Part shown: piece after piece, positions 32,979 through 40,619 of the stretch
How positions within the stretch are numbered: the first letter of the stretch is position 1
Layout of the letters: every line of letters starts with the position of its first letter
Source of the DNA: Spongiactinospora rosea
GTDB lineage: Bacteria > Actinomycetota > Actinomycetes > Streptosporangiales > Streptosporangiaceae
Assembly: GCF_003315795.1 (NCBI RefSeq)
Contig: NZ_QMEY01000023.1
Span: 62,001 to 126,000 of the forward strand
DNA length: 64,000 nucleotides
Reading direction: 5' to 3'
Translations under genes and position numbers: made by a program
Notes under the pieces: model-generated
What the model saw: only the letters and a program-made list of their open reading frames with translations
What the model was told of the DNA's origin: nothing
Database searches by the model: none

Positions 32979-33998
32979 TCAGCGCAGTACGGCGGGCAGC
33001 CCGAAGCGCGCGAAGTGCTCGCCGCCGAGGAAGGACGTGATCTCGCCGATCCGGTCGCCGCGCACCGTCAGCACGTTGATCGACCAGGCGCGATACTCGT
33101 CCGTGCCGTCACTCCGCAGGTAGCAGGCCACGGCGGGCTGGCCGTTCGCGCCGACGTACCGATGCCGCCAGGACCCGCAGGAGGTCAGCGGCACCCGCAC
33201 CGCGAAGTCGGTGACCGCCTCGATGCCGTGGTACCAGTGCGGCATCGGCGGCATCGACCAGGTGACGTCCTCGGTCAGCAGCGCGACCAGCGCGTCCGCG
33301 TCGCCGCGCTCCAGCGCCGTGGAGTAGCCCGTGACGATCTCCCGCAGCCGCGCGTCGCCGATCGTGCGAAGCGCGCGCTGCTGGCTGGGGCCGGGGATCT
33401 TGGCGTGCACGATCGCGCGGGCCCGTTGCAGGGCGCTGTTGACCGACGCGACCGAGGTGTCCATCACCCCGGCGATCTCGGCGGCGGAGAACCCGAGCAC
33501 CTCGAACAGCAGCAGCGCCGCCCGCTGGTTGCCGGGCAGGTGCTGGAGGGTGGCGACGAAGGCCAGTTCGACGGCCTCGCGCTGCTCGTAGCGCGCGTCG
33601 GGGCGGGCGGCGGCCTCGGGCAGTTCCGCGTCGGGGTAGGGGCCGAGCCAGGCGATCTCGGTGCGCATCGGGCTGGTGGTGACCGCCCGCTCGCTCGCCG
33701 GGCCGAGGTCCATCGGCAGCGCCCGCCTGCCGCGCGCCTCGATGACGTCCAGGCAGGTCCGGGTGGCCACGGTGTAGAGCCAGGACCGCACCGAACCGCG
33801 GCCCTCGAACCGGGCGAGCCCGCGCCAGGCCCGCAGCAGCGTGTCCTGAAGCGCGTCATCGGCGTCGTGCGCCGAACCGAGCATCCGGTAGCAGTGCGCG
33901 TGCAACTCCCCGCGCAGCGGCGCCACCAGCCTGCCGAAGGCGGCGTCATCTCCCGCCTGCGCGCCTGCCAGATCAGGGAGTTCGGGCACTTCGCTCAC
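32979..33998 (-). CDS. ECF sigma factor with C-terminal SnoaL-like domain
   Basis: A 339-residue sigma-70-family factor. Region 2: LHAHCYRMLGSAHDADDALQ and SWLYTVATRTCLD; region 4: HLPGNQRAALLLFEVLGFSA then VASVNSALQRARA. Residues 210-335 form a SnoaL/NTF2-like domain (YSTALERGDADALVALLTED), as in the long ECF groups (SigJ/SigG-like, TIGR02960 type) that lack a classical anti-sigma gene and are controlled by their own C-terminal domain. No anti-sigma factor gene is adjacent. The target regulon is not identifiable here. Confidence 0.88.
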   Translation of the reverse strand: MSEVPELPDLAGAQAGDDAAFGRLVAPLRGELHAHCYRMLGSAHDADDALQDTLLRAWRGLARFEGRGSVRSWLYTVATRTCLDVIEARGRRALPMDLGPASERAVTTSPMRTEIAWLGPYPDAELPEAAARPDARYEQREAVELAFVATLQHLPGNQRAALLLFEVLGFSAAEIAGVMDTSVASVNSALQRARAIVHAKIPGPSQQRALRTIGDARLREIVTGYSTALERGDADALVALLTEDVTWSMPPMPHWYHGIEAVTDFAVRVPLTSCGSWRHRYVGANGQPAVACYLRSDGTDEYRAWSINVLTVRGDRIGEITSFLGGEHFARFGLPAVLR

Positions 33999-34058
33999 AA
34001 GAGATGATTCTGCCTCATCGCGAAGCCGGCCCGACCGCTCTCACCTGGAAGATCTTCC

Positions 34059-34847
34059 CTAGCCCGCCTGCGGCTCGATCGCCGGGACCTCGATGTCGGG
34101 CCGGGCGCCCCAGGCGGTCAGCCACGCGTCGGACACGTTGGTGTAGAGGAGCCGGCCCTTCTCGGACACGCCGTCCCATGCCGCCCACGCCCGGCGTACC
34201 AGACGGTCCTCGCCGATCCACATGCGCCAGGACACCTTCGCCTCCGCCGTCGCGCCCCGCGGCGCCGTCGGGTCGAGGTCGTCGCACGGCTGCGGGCGGG
34301 CCCGGTGGAGCGCACCCAGCGTGATGACGCCCTCGTGCAGCACGGTGGGCGTGCCGTCGTAGACGCCCGCCCGGCTCCTGCTCGTGGTGGTGGCCAGCAC
34401 CGCCGCGAGCATGGCCGGGTCGGCGAGCAGTGTCCAGGTGGCGTCCAGGCAGGGGCGCACGGCAGCGTCGCCGTTCTCCTGCCACCCCTTGGACACCTGC
34501 GCCGTGTCGTCCTTGATGTACCGGTGGCCCTGGACGGTGACGGCTCGCGGGCTCGCCCCCGTGAACGCGGAGAACACCCCGGCCGGCATGGCGGCGGTGA
34601 GGTCTGTGGCGGTGATCCCCCGCGGGCCGAAGTCGGCCGCTCCGGAGCTGCCCAGCTCGATCGTCTCGCCCTTCTTGGTGACGGTGAGCTTCGTGGTCAC
34701 CATGACGCCCCGGCCGGCGGCGAACTGACGCTTGAGCGCGTCGACTGGATCGGCGGGGGCGGCTTCGAGGCTTCCCGAGCCGTCCGCCGCGGTGATCGCC
34801 ACCATGGCGATCACGATGAGAACCGCCCTGAGGATTCGATCGAGCAT
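34059..34847 (-). CDS. Hypothetical secreted protein
   Basis: A 262-residue precursor with an N-terminal hydrophobic segment (ILRAVLIVIAMVAITAA) acting as signal peptide. The mature part has VMVTTKLTVTKKGETIELGS, KSWRMWIGEDRLVRRAWA-like strands and two cysteines (RPCLDAT, QPCDDLD). The overall beta-rich layout recalls LppX/LprG-like carriers, but there is no lipobox, so I leave it unassigned. ATG 34847 is preceded by GAAGGGG; GTG 34856 is the alternative. It stands alone upstream of the sigma factor gene on the same strand, with 60 bp between them. Confidence 0.65.
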   Translation of the reverse strand: MLDRILRAVLIVIAMVAITAADGSGSLEAAPADPVDALKRQFAAGRGVMVTTKLTVTKKGETIELGSSGAADFGPRGITATDLTAAMPAGVFSAFTGASPRAVTVQGHRYIKDDTAQVSKGWQENGDAAVRPCLDATWTLLADPAMLAAVLATTTSRSRAGVYDGTPTVLHEGVITLGALHRARPQPCDDLDPTAPRGATAEAKVSWRMWIGEDRLVRRAWAAWDGVSEKGRLLYTNVSDAWLTAWGARPDIEVPAIEPQAG

Positions 34848-34925
34848 CCGCGACACCCCTTCCCTCTGAACCCATCCTCGCCGGGGCGGATCGCGACATG
34901 ATCACGCTTGTGGCACAGATGGCGG

Positions 34926-35438
34926 TCAGGGCAGAGCGACCTCCACCTGGCGGCACCACAGGGCGGGCGGTGACCAGCCCTCGGCGGGAGCGAACCCGAG
35001 AAGCAGCCGGTCGGCCGTACCCGGGACCGCCCCACCCAGATCCCGAACGCCGTGCGTGGCCTCCCCTCCCCCGGAGGCGAAGGCACCGCTGTCGTTCCCG
35101 GCGTACTCGGTCCCGGCGTCGTCACTGGCGGACAGCGTCCAGTACCAGAAGAACAGGCCCTTGCTCTGCTCCTCCTCATGATCGATCCCTGGGACGAACT
35201 CGTAGTGCAACATGGCCCCCTCGGCCGCCAGCTCCAGGCCACGGGCCACGACACGATGCCCCGGCACCAACTCGCCGAGGTCGATGTCGAGCACGACATC
35301 CAGTCGCCGCGGAGTCCCCGCGGCCGCCATGTTCGCGAAGTATGCGTCAGTCGCCGTACGAGGCGGAATCTCGGACACCCAGCCAACATGCGCCACTCCC
35401 CGGCCACTTGCCAACCGGTTTTCCCCCGGCCTCTGCAC
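34926..35438 (-). CDS. Hypothetical protein
   Basis: A frame of up to 170 residues with no recognised family. RRLDVVLDIDLGELVPGHRV and LHYEFVPGIDHEEEQSKGLF suggest a compact beta-rich domain; there is no signal peptide or membrane span. The start is uncertain (GTG 35438, or a GTG about 15 codons downstream). Codon use is moderately GC3-biased, supporting a real gene. Neighbouring genes do not hint at a role. Confidence 0.55.
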   Translation of the reverse strand: MQRPGENRLASGRGVAHVGWVSEIPPRTATDAYFANMAAAGTPRRLDVVLDIDLGELVPGHRVVARGLELAAEGAMLHYEFVPGIDHEEEQSKGLFFWYWTLSASDDAGTEYAGNDSGAFASGGGEATHGVRDLGGAVPGTADRLLLGFAPAEGWSPPALWCRQVEVALP

Positions 35439-35491
35439 CCGATATCAGAGTCGCTGCGTTTCCGAAATGGACGACCCGGTGAGCTCGATGA

Positions 35492-35814
35492 TCATTCCAG
35501 TGCCGCCAGTGGGACCGGATCACCTTCCTGGTCGAGATCAATCCATAACGCCCATATATCAGTCCGTACCGTTATAGATCCCAGCGTCCATATTTCATTT
35601 CCCGGCGAGAACCAATGCGGCCACTGCCGGCCCTCGCCCTGGTCCGTGTGGGGGCGAACGCGCGTACCAGCCAGTCGGGCAACCGCTCTCGCCAGGTGTC
35701 CTCGCCGATGGGCTCGCGCGGAGGTGTGCGCGATAGAAGCCGCGACACGGCAACCAGCGCGCCCGCCTGCGCCTCCATGGCAGAGTCGAAATGGACGACG
35801 ACTCGGCCTTTCAT
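35492..35814 (-). pseudogene. Frameshifted hypothetical gene
   Basis: From ATG 35814, with an excellent ribosome site AAAGGAG, the frame reads MKGRVVVHFDSAMEAQAGAL, LLSRTPP, DTWRERLPDWLVRAF. It then loses sense near position 35640, while another frame continues with WPHWFSPGNEIWTLGSITVR and ends DPVPLAALE at 35492. The two halves look like one protein of about 107 residues split by a single frameshift. A further fragment, MVYGQRPSPAELFEWLRENR, lies upstream from 35887 in the second frame. Either a sequencing error or a recent mutation could explain it. Confidence 0.55.
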
Positions 35815-35967
35815 GGCGCTCCTTTGGTCTGTTCTCGCGCAGCCACTCGAACAATTCGGCAGGGGATGGCCTTTGGCCATATACCACGGTGGGATGACAT
35901 TACTGGTAGCTCCTGGCCGGGGTGTCGCGCCGTACCGTTGCGGCACCGCCACCGGGAGGAGTCCGCC

Positions 35968-37083
35968 GTGGACAGACGCCGCTGGAAGACCGTGGGCCTG
36001 GCGCTTGCCGCAGGCGTGCTCGTACTGACCGCCACCCCCGCTCAGGCGGTCCCGGCCGCGTCGCCGGGGCCCTTGCAGGGGGTGGCCGCTGCCGAGAGGC
36101 GGGCGGCGGCGATCGAGCCCGGGCTGCGGGCCGGGCTGGGGGAGCGGTTCGGGGGGTCGTGGATCGATGACGCGGGCGCGCTGGTGGTGGCCACCACGGA
36201 CGCGGGCGATGTCGCCCGGCTGACCGCGGCGGGGGCGCGGGCCGCGGTCGTGGCGCGGTCGCAGGCGAGCCTCGACGCGCTCCTGGACAGGCTGAACCGG
36301 ACCCGGCCGGTCGATCAGGCGGTCCGCGTCTGGTACGTGGAGCCGCGGACGAACAGCGTGGTGGTGCTCGCCGCCGACGTCGCGAAGGGCGAGGCGTTCG
36401 TACGCGCGGCCGGAGTCGACCGCGCCGCCGTCCGGGTCGAGCCGACCACCGAGCGGCTTCTGCCGCGCAGCGACGACGTACGCGGCGGCGACCCGATCGT
36501 CTTCAACGGCAGCGCGCGCTGCGCGGTCGGGTTCACGGTGCGGCGCGGGACGGAACAGGGCTTCATCACCGCAGGTCACTGCGGCCGGGCGGGAGCCGCT
36601 GTGTCCGACGCGCGGACCACGCCGCCCCGCCCCCTCGGCACGGTGGCGGGTTCCGTCTTCCCCACCAACGACTTCGCCTATGTGAGGCTGGTGGCCGGCA
36701 GACCGGGATCGGGCCTGATCGGCCGGGCGCCGCACCAGGAGGTCCTCATCCAGGGTCACGGAGTGGTGCCGATCGGCAGCACGATCTGCTCCTACAGCCT
36801 GGCCCGAAACTGGCAGTGCGGAAAGATCCAGCAGCTCAACGCCACCGTGAACCTCGCGAACGGCTCGCTCTACGGCCTGACCCGCACGAACATCGGCCTC
36901 TATCCCGGTGATTCCGGCCAGCCGTATGTCGCCGTCGACTGGACCAAGAAGACCGGTCAGGCCCTGGGGACCGCGTCGATCGGCTCAGACCCCTCCCAGG
37001 GCAATCTGATCAGCTTCTTCCAGCCGATCGCCAGGCCGCTGGCCACCTACGGCGTCACCCTGATCACCACCCCCGCCCCCTAG
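35968..37083 (+). CDS. Secreted S1-family serine protease (alpha-lytic/streptogrisin type)
   Basis: A 371-residue preproprotease. Signal peptide: RRRWKTVGLALAAGVLVLTA then TPAQA. Residues 30-170 are the pro-domain, a folding chaperone in this family. The mature protease has catalytic His in FITAGHCG, Asp in TNDFAYVRL, and Ser in LYPGDSGQPY, and four cysteines. GDSGQP in place of the common GDSGGP is noted. GTG 35968 follows GGGAGGAG; an upstream in-frame extension is rejected. Secreted, degrading extracellular protein. Confidence 0.88.
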   Translation: MDRRRWKTVGLALAAGVLVLTATPAQAVPAASPGPLQGVAAAERRAAAIEPGLRAGLGERFGGSWIDDAGALVVATTDAGDVARLTAAGARAAVVARSQASLDALLDRLNRTRPVDQAVRVWYVEPRTNSVVVLAADVAKGEAFVRAAGVDRAAVRVEPTTERLLPRSDDVRGGDPIVFNGSARCAVGFTVRRGTEQGFITAGHCGRAGAAVSDARTTPPRPLGTVAGSVFPTNDFAYVRLVAGRPGSGLIGRAPHQEVLIQGHGVVPIGSTICSYSLARNWQCGKIQQLNATVNLANGSLYGLTRTNIGLYPGDSGQPYVAVDWTKKTGQALGTASIGSDPSQGNLISFFQPIARPLATYGVTLITTPAP

Positions 37084-37090
37084 CCCGGCC

Positions 37091-38533
37091 TCACCCCCAG
37101 GCCCTGACCACGTCCTCCGGCCCCCACACGAGCGCGAGATCGTCCGCCGGAACGTCGGGCGCGAGCCCGGACAGCGAGACGGCGGCCAGCGCGGTGCCCG
37201 CGGTGAACCCGGGCACCGCGAGCGCGTCCCGGCGCAGGGCGGCCAGGTCGTGCCGGTCGAACGGGCCGGACAGCCACTTGATCGAGCCGGTGAACACGAT
37301 GGTCCGTGCCACCGGCGACCGGTCCGCGCCGACCAGATCGATCTCGGGGTCGAAGCGGCGGTTCCACCAGCCGCCGACGGCCTCCACACCCGGCCAGGGC
37401 AGCTCGCCTGCCAGGGCGGCCAGGGTCAGCGCCTCGCGGATCAACGGCTCGACGGCACGGCCGCGCAGGGACGGCCAGCGCCGCCCGATCACCCGGAAGG
37501 CCGCCTCCGGACGGCCTCTGCGGGACTGTTCCGCGGCGGTGCGCAGCATGCCGAGGTAGAGCCGCAGGTTGTGATCGGCGATGCGGTAGAGCGCGGGCTT
37601 GCCCGGCTGTGTGGACAGCGGTTGCTCGGCGGCGATGATCCGCTTGTCCTGGACCAGGCGGGCGAGGAGCGGGGACAGCGAGCCGGACTTGAGCGGCCCG
37701 GCCCTGCCTCCGGCCGTGGCGGCGATGGCGGCCTGCGTACGGGCGCCCGCGCCGATCGCCTCGAGCACCCGCTGTGACTGGTCCGGCGCGGGGAATTCGG
37801 CGAGCAGCACCGACTCGGGGACCCCGAACAGCGGCGAGAAGGGGTCGGCGCACTCGGTCTCGACGAAGTCGAGCGCGGGAGTGCCGGACGGCCAGGCGCG
37901 CAGGATGCCCGGCAGGCCGCCGGTCAGCAGATAGGCGTCGATGGCGTCGGCACCGGCCAGGCCCAGCGCGCCGCCGATCTCGGCCGGGTCGAGCGGACCG
38001 AGGACCATGGCGTCGGCCCTGCCGAAGAACGGCCGTTCGTAGGAGGTCAGCCGTTCCATCATGTGCAGGTCGCTGCCGAGCAGCAGGAGCAGCACCGGCC
38101 GGGTGGACAGCAGCCGGTCCCACGCGGTCTGGAGCGCCCCGTCGAAGACCTCGTCCTGTTCGGCGAGCCAGGGCAGCTCGTCTATGACCACGATCGAGGG
38201 CCGCGACGGCAGCGCGCCGGCCAGCACGCGGAGGGCGTCGGTCCAGTTTCCCGACGTCACGGTGGGGACCTGCTCGGGGTCGGCGGGCAACTTGGAGTCG
38301 CGCAGGTCCGTGGAGAAGCGCTCGGCGGACTCGACGGGCGACATGCCCTTGGTGGCGGTGAAGTAGAAGTACGGCACGCCGGAGCGGTCGCAGAACTCCT
38401 GTACCAGCCGCGACTTGCCGATCTGCCGCCGCCCGCGCAGCGTCACCGCCACGCCGGTCGCCGTGGCGGTGACACGGTCGAGCCGCTTGCGCAGCATGGC
38501 CAGCTCCGTCCGGCGGCCGACGAATCCGCTCAT
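37091..38533 (-). CDS. AAA/STAND-like ATP-binding protein (archaeal-ATPase/DUF234 type)
   Basis: A 480-residue ATPase. FVGRRTELAMLRKRLDRV at the N-terminus, a Walker A variant LRGRRQIGKSRLVQEF (about residue 38), Walker B IVVIDELPWLAEQ (about 120), and LLLLGSDLHMMERL for sensor 1. The C-terminal part (about 330-470) with GVEAVGGWWNRRFDPEIDLV and FTGSIKW resembles the DUF234 nuclease-like domain carrying an ExDLV motif. Members of this group are enigmatic and have been linked to mobile or defence functions. ATG 38533 is favoured (AAAGGG upstream). A striking inverted repeat lies directly upstream. Confidence 0.82.
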   Translation of the reverse strand: MSGFVGRRTELAMLRKRLDRVTATATGVAVTLRGRRQIGKSRLVQEFCDRSGVPYFYFTATKGMSPVESAERFSTDLRDSKLPADPEQVPTVTSGNWTDALRVLAGALPSRPSIVVIDELPWLAEQDEVFDGALQTAWDRLLSTRPVLLLLLGSDLHMMERLTSYERPFFGRADAMVLGPLDPAEIGGALGLAGADAIDAYLLTGGLPGILRAWPSGTPALDFVETECADPFSPLFGVPESVLLAEFPAPDQSQRVLEAIGAGARTQAAIAATAGGRAGPLKSGSLSPLLARLVQDKRIIAAEQPLSTQPGKPALYRIADHNLRLYLGMLRTAAEQSRRGRPEAAFRVIGRRWPSLRGRAVEPLIREALTLAALAGELPWPGVEAVGGWWNRRFDPEIDLVGADRSPVARTIVFTGSIKWLSGPFDRHDLAALRRDALAVPGFTAGTALAAVSLSGLAPDVPADDLALVWGPEDVVRAWG

Positions 38534-38543
38534 GGGCGACCCT

Positions 38544-38594
38544 TTGGTAGATGCCATCTAGGTAGACTCTATCTATGTAGATGGCATCTACCAA
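38544..38594 (-). promoter_or_regulatory. 17-bp perfect inverted repeat before the ATPase gene
   Basis: TTGGTAGATGCCATCTA (38544-38560) and TAGATGGCATCTACCAA (38578-38594) are exact reverse complements separated by 17 bp that also carry TAGA repeats. Each arm contains its own near-palindrome TAGATGnCATCTA. It lies between the alcohol dehydrogenase stop and the ATPase start and is probably a double operator overlapping the promoter. Confidence 0.65.
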
Positions 38595-38596
38595 GC

Positions 38597-39685
38597 TCAG
38601 TCGAGTACGACCATCTGGCGCAGGGCCTCGCCGCCCTGGAGGGCGGTGACGGCCTCGTTCAGGTCGGGGAGTTCGATCCGGGTGCTGATCAGGCTCTCCA
38701 GGTCGAGGCGGCCGGCCTTCCAGAGGCGGGTGAGGTAGGGGAAGTCGCGGCGGACGTCGGCGCCGCCGTAGACGGAGCTGAGCAGGTTCTTGCCCTCGAA
38801 CAGCAGGTTGAAGGCCGACAGGGAGAACATGTCGTCGGCCGCGCCCGCGCCGACCACGATGACATCGCCGCCGCGGCGGGCGGCCTTCCAGGCGGCGCGG
38901 ATGGTGGCGGAGGTGCCGACGACCTCGAAGGCGTGGTCGACGCCGATGCCGCCGGTGACGGTGGCGATGGTCTCCTTCAGGTCGCCGGGGGCGCAGACGT
39001 CGGTGGCGCCGAGCCGGACGGCGAGGTCGCGCTTGGCGGGCAGCGGATCGACGGCCAGGATCGTCGTCGCCCCGGACAGGCGGGCGCCCTGGACGACCGA
39101 CAGGCCGACGCCGCCGCAGCCGATCACCGCGACCGTCGCCCCCGGGCGGACCTTGGCGGTGTTCAGGACCGCGCCCACGCCCGTGGTGACGGCGCAGCCG
39201 ATCAGCGCGGCCACCTCGTACGGCACATCCGGATCGATCTTGATCGCGCCCTGCCAGGGCACCACGATCTCCTCCGCCCAGGTGCCGCACCCGGCCATGC
39301 CGTACGCCGGGGCGGCGTCGCCGCCGAACCGGAACCGCGGGGTGGAGAAGACCTTGCCCATGAAGGTCACGCAGAGGTACGGCTGGCCGCCCAGGCACAT
39401 GGCGCACCCGCCGCACGGCGGAGTCCAGCTGATGATCACCCGGTCGCCCGGCCGCAGGCCAGTTACGTGGTCGCCGGCCTCCACCACCTCGCCCGCGCCC
39501 TCGTGCCCCGGGATGATCGGCATCGGCTGCGGCAGCACCCCGGACATCACCGACAGATCGGAGTGGCACACACCGGTGGCCCGCATCCGGACCCGGACGT
39601 CGTCCGGCCCGATCGGCGCGAGGGTGACGTCGTCGCGGATGTCGAGCACGCCGCCGCCGACGGCGTGCACCAACGCGGCTCGCAT
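38597..39685 (-). CDS. Zinc-dependent alcohol dehydrogenase, NDMA-dependent (mycofactocin-associated) type
   Basis: A 362-residue class III-like ADH. Catalytic-zinc region GVCHSDLSVMSG and GHEGAGEVVEAGD; structural-zinc cysteines CGGCAMCLGGQPYLC; NAD loop VIGCGGVGLSVVQGA; C-terminal ALQGGEALRQMVV. This matches the NDMA-dependent methanol/alcohol dehydrogenase branch in which NADH stays bound and the artificial acceptor NDMA or mycofactocin recycles it. The 3Fe-4S ferredoxin gene lies 22 bp upstream in the same operon. No mycofactocin biosynthesis genes are in this window. Confidence 0.88.
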   Translation of the reverse strand: MRAALVHAVGGGVLDIRDDVTLAPIGPDDVRVRMRATGVCHSDLSVMSGVLPQPMPIIPGHEGAGEVVEAGDHVTGLRPGDRVIISWTPPCGGCAMCLGGQPYLCVTFMGKVFSTPRFRFGGDAAPAYGMAGCGTWAEEIVVPWQGAIKIDPDVPYEVAALIGCAVTTGVGAVLNTAKVRPGATVAVIGCGGVGLSVVQGARLSGATTILAVDPLPAKRDLAVRLGATDVCAPGDLKETIATVTGGIGVDHAFEVVGTSATIRAAWKAARRGGDVIVVGAGAADDMFSLSAFNLLFEGKNLLSSVYGGADVRRDFPYLTRLWKAGRLDLESLISTRIELPDLNEAVTALQGGEALRQMVVLD

Positions 39686-39707
39686 CTCAAATCCTCCTGT
39701 TGGGGGG

Positions 39708-39899
39708 TCACTCGCTCAGGGTGAGGGCGGCCTTGGGACAGGACCGCACCGCGTGCCGTACCCGGTCGGCCAGCGCCTGGGGCGGCTCGGGCAGCAGGAT
39801 GCGCAGCTCATCGTCGTCGTCCAATTCGAAGACCTCGGGAGCCAGGCCCGTACAGACCGCATTGGCCTCGCAGATCATCGGATCGACCTCGACCTTCAC
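39708..39899 (-). CDS. 3Fe-4S ferredoxin
   Basis: A 63-residue ferredoxin: KVEVDPMICEANAVCTGLAP then FELDDDDELRILLPEP and HAVRSCPKAALTL. Cluster cysteines are seen at CEANAVC and SCP, the pattern of 3Fe-4S (or 4Fe-4S) ferredoxins that serve cytochromes P450 in actinomycetes. GTG 39899 has a GGAGGTG ribosome site; the longer in-frame extension is noncoding. It heads an operon with the alcohol dehydrogenase. The P450 encoded at 48.3 kb is a possible client but is not adjacent. Confidence 0.85.
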   Translation of the reverse strand: MKVEVDPMICEANAVCTGLAPEVFELDDDDELRILLPEPPQALADRVRHAVRSCPKAALTLSE

Positions 39900-39969
39900 C
39901 TGTTCACCTCCGGAAAAGCGCGTTGTGCGCACTTTCGATGATGTCACCGGCGCCGGGTACTCTGCCCTG

Positions 39970-40614
39970 ATGATCCATCCCACGCCGGTGCCCGCGATGC
40001 CCGCCGAGCTGCGTGCGGCCGCCGGGCGCGCCAAGGGGTTCATGCCCGCGGACGAGGGGCTGGCGCTGTACGAGACCGGCTGCGCGTACGGCGCCCACGG
40101 CCCGATCTTCGAGATCGGCAGCTACTGCGGCAAGTCGGCCATCTACCTCGGCGCCGCCGCCCGGCAGGCCGGCTCGGTCGTGGTGACCGTGGACCACCAC
40201 CGCGGTTCGGAGGAGATCCAGCCCGGCTGGGAGCACCACGACCCCGAGCTGGTCGACCCGGCCACCGGCCGGATGGACTCGCTGCCGTTCTTCCGCGCGG
40301 CCATCGCCGCCGCCGGGCTGGAGGACGAGGTGATCGCCGTCGTCGGCGCCTCCGCGCGGGTGGCCGCGCTGTGGACCACCCCGCTGGCCATGCTGTTCAT
40401 CGACGGCGGCCACGCCGACGCCCTGGCCGCCGCCGACTACGAGGACTGGTCGCCGCACGTCATGCCGGGCGGCGCGCTGGCGATCCACGACGTGTTCGAA
40501 CGCCCGGAGGACGGCGGCCAGGGCCCCTACCGGATCTTCCGCAGGGCGGTCGGGTCGGGCGCGTTCAAGCAGGTACGCCGGACCGGCTCGCTCCGCGTCC
40601 TGGAGAGGATCTGA
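39970..40614 (+). CDS. Class I SAM-dependent methyltransferase (Methyltransf_24-like)
   Basis: A 214-residue Rossmann-fold methyltransferase. FEIGSYCGKSAIYLGAAARQ is the SAM-binding glycine-rich region, VVTVDHHRGSEE the acidic residue binding ribose, LAMLFIDGGHADALAAADYE the DGGH signature of this family and MPGGALAIHDVFE a beta-4 motif. TACTCT lies 6 nt before the ATG, suggesting a leaderless transcript. It converges with the KS-AT gene (5 bp between stops). Methyltransf_24 members act in sugar or lipid modification, but substrate is unknown. Confidence 0.85.
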   Translation: MIHPTPVPAMPAELRAAAGRAKGFMPADEGLALYETGCAYGAHGPIFEIGSYCGKSAIYLGAAARQAGSVVVTVDHHRGSEEIQPGWEHHDPELVDPATGRMDSLPFFRAAIAAAGLEDEVIAVVGASARVAALWTTPLAMLFIDGGHADALAAADYEDWSPHVMPGGALAIHDVFERPEDGGQGPYRIFRRAVGSGAFKQVRRTGSLRVLERI

Positions 40615-40619
40615 AGGAT

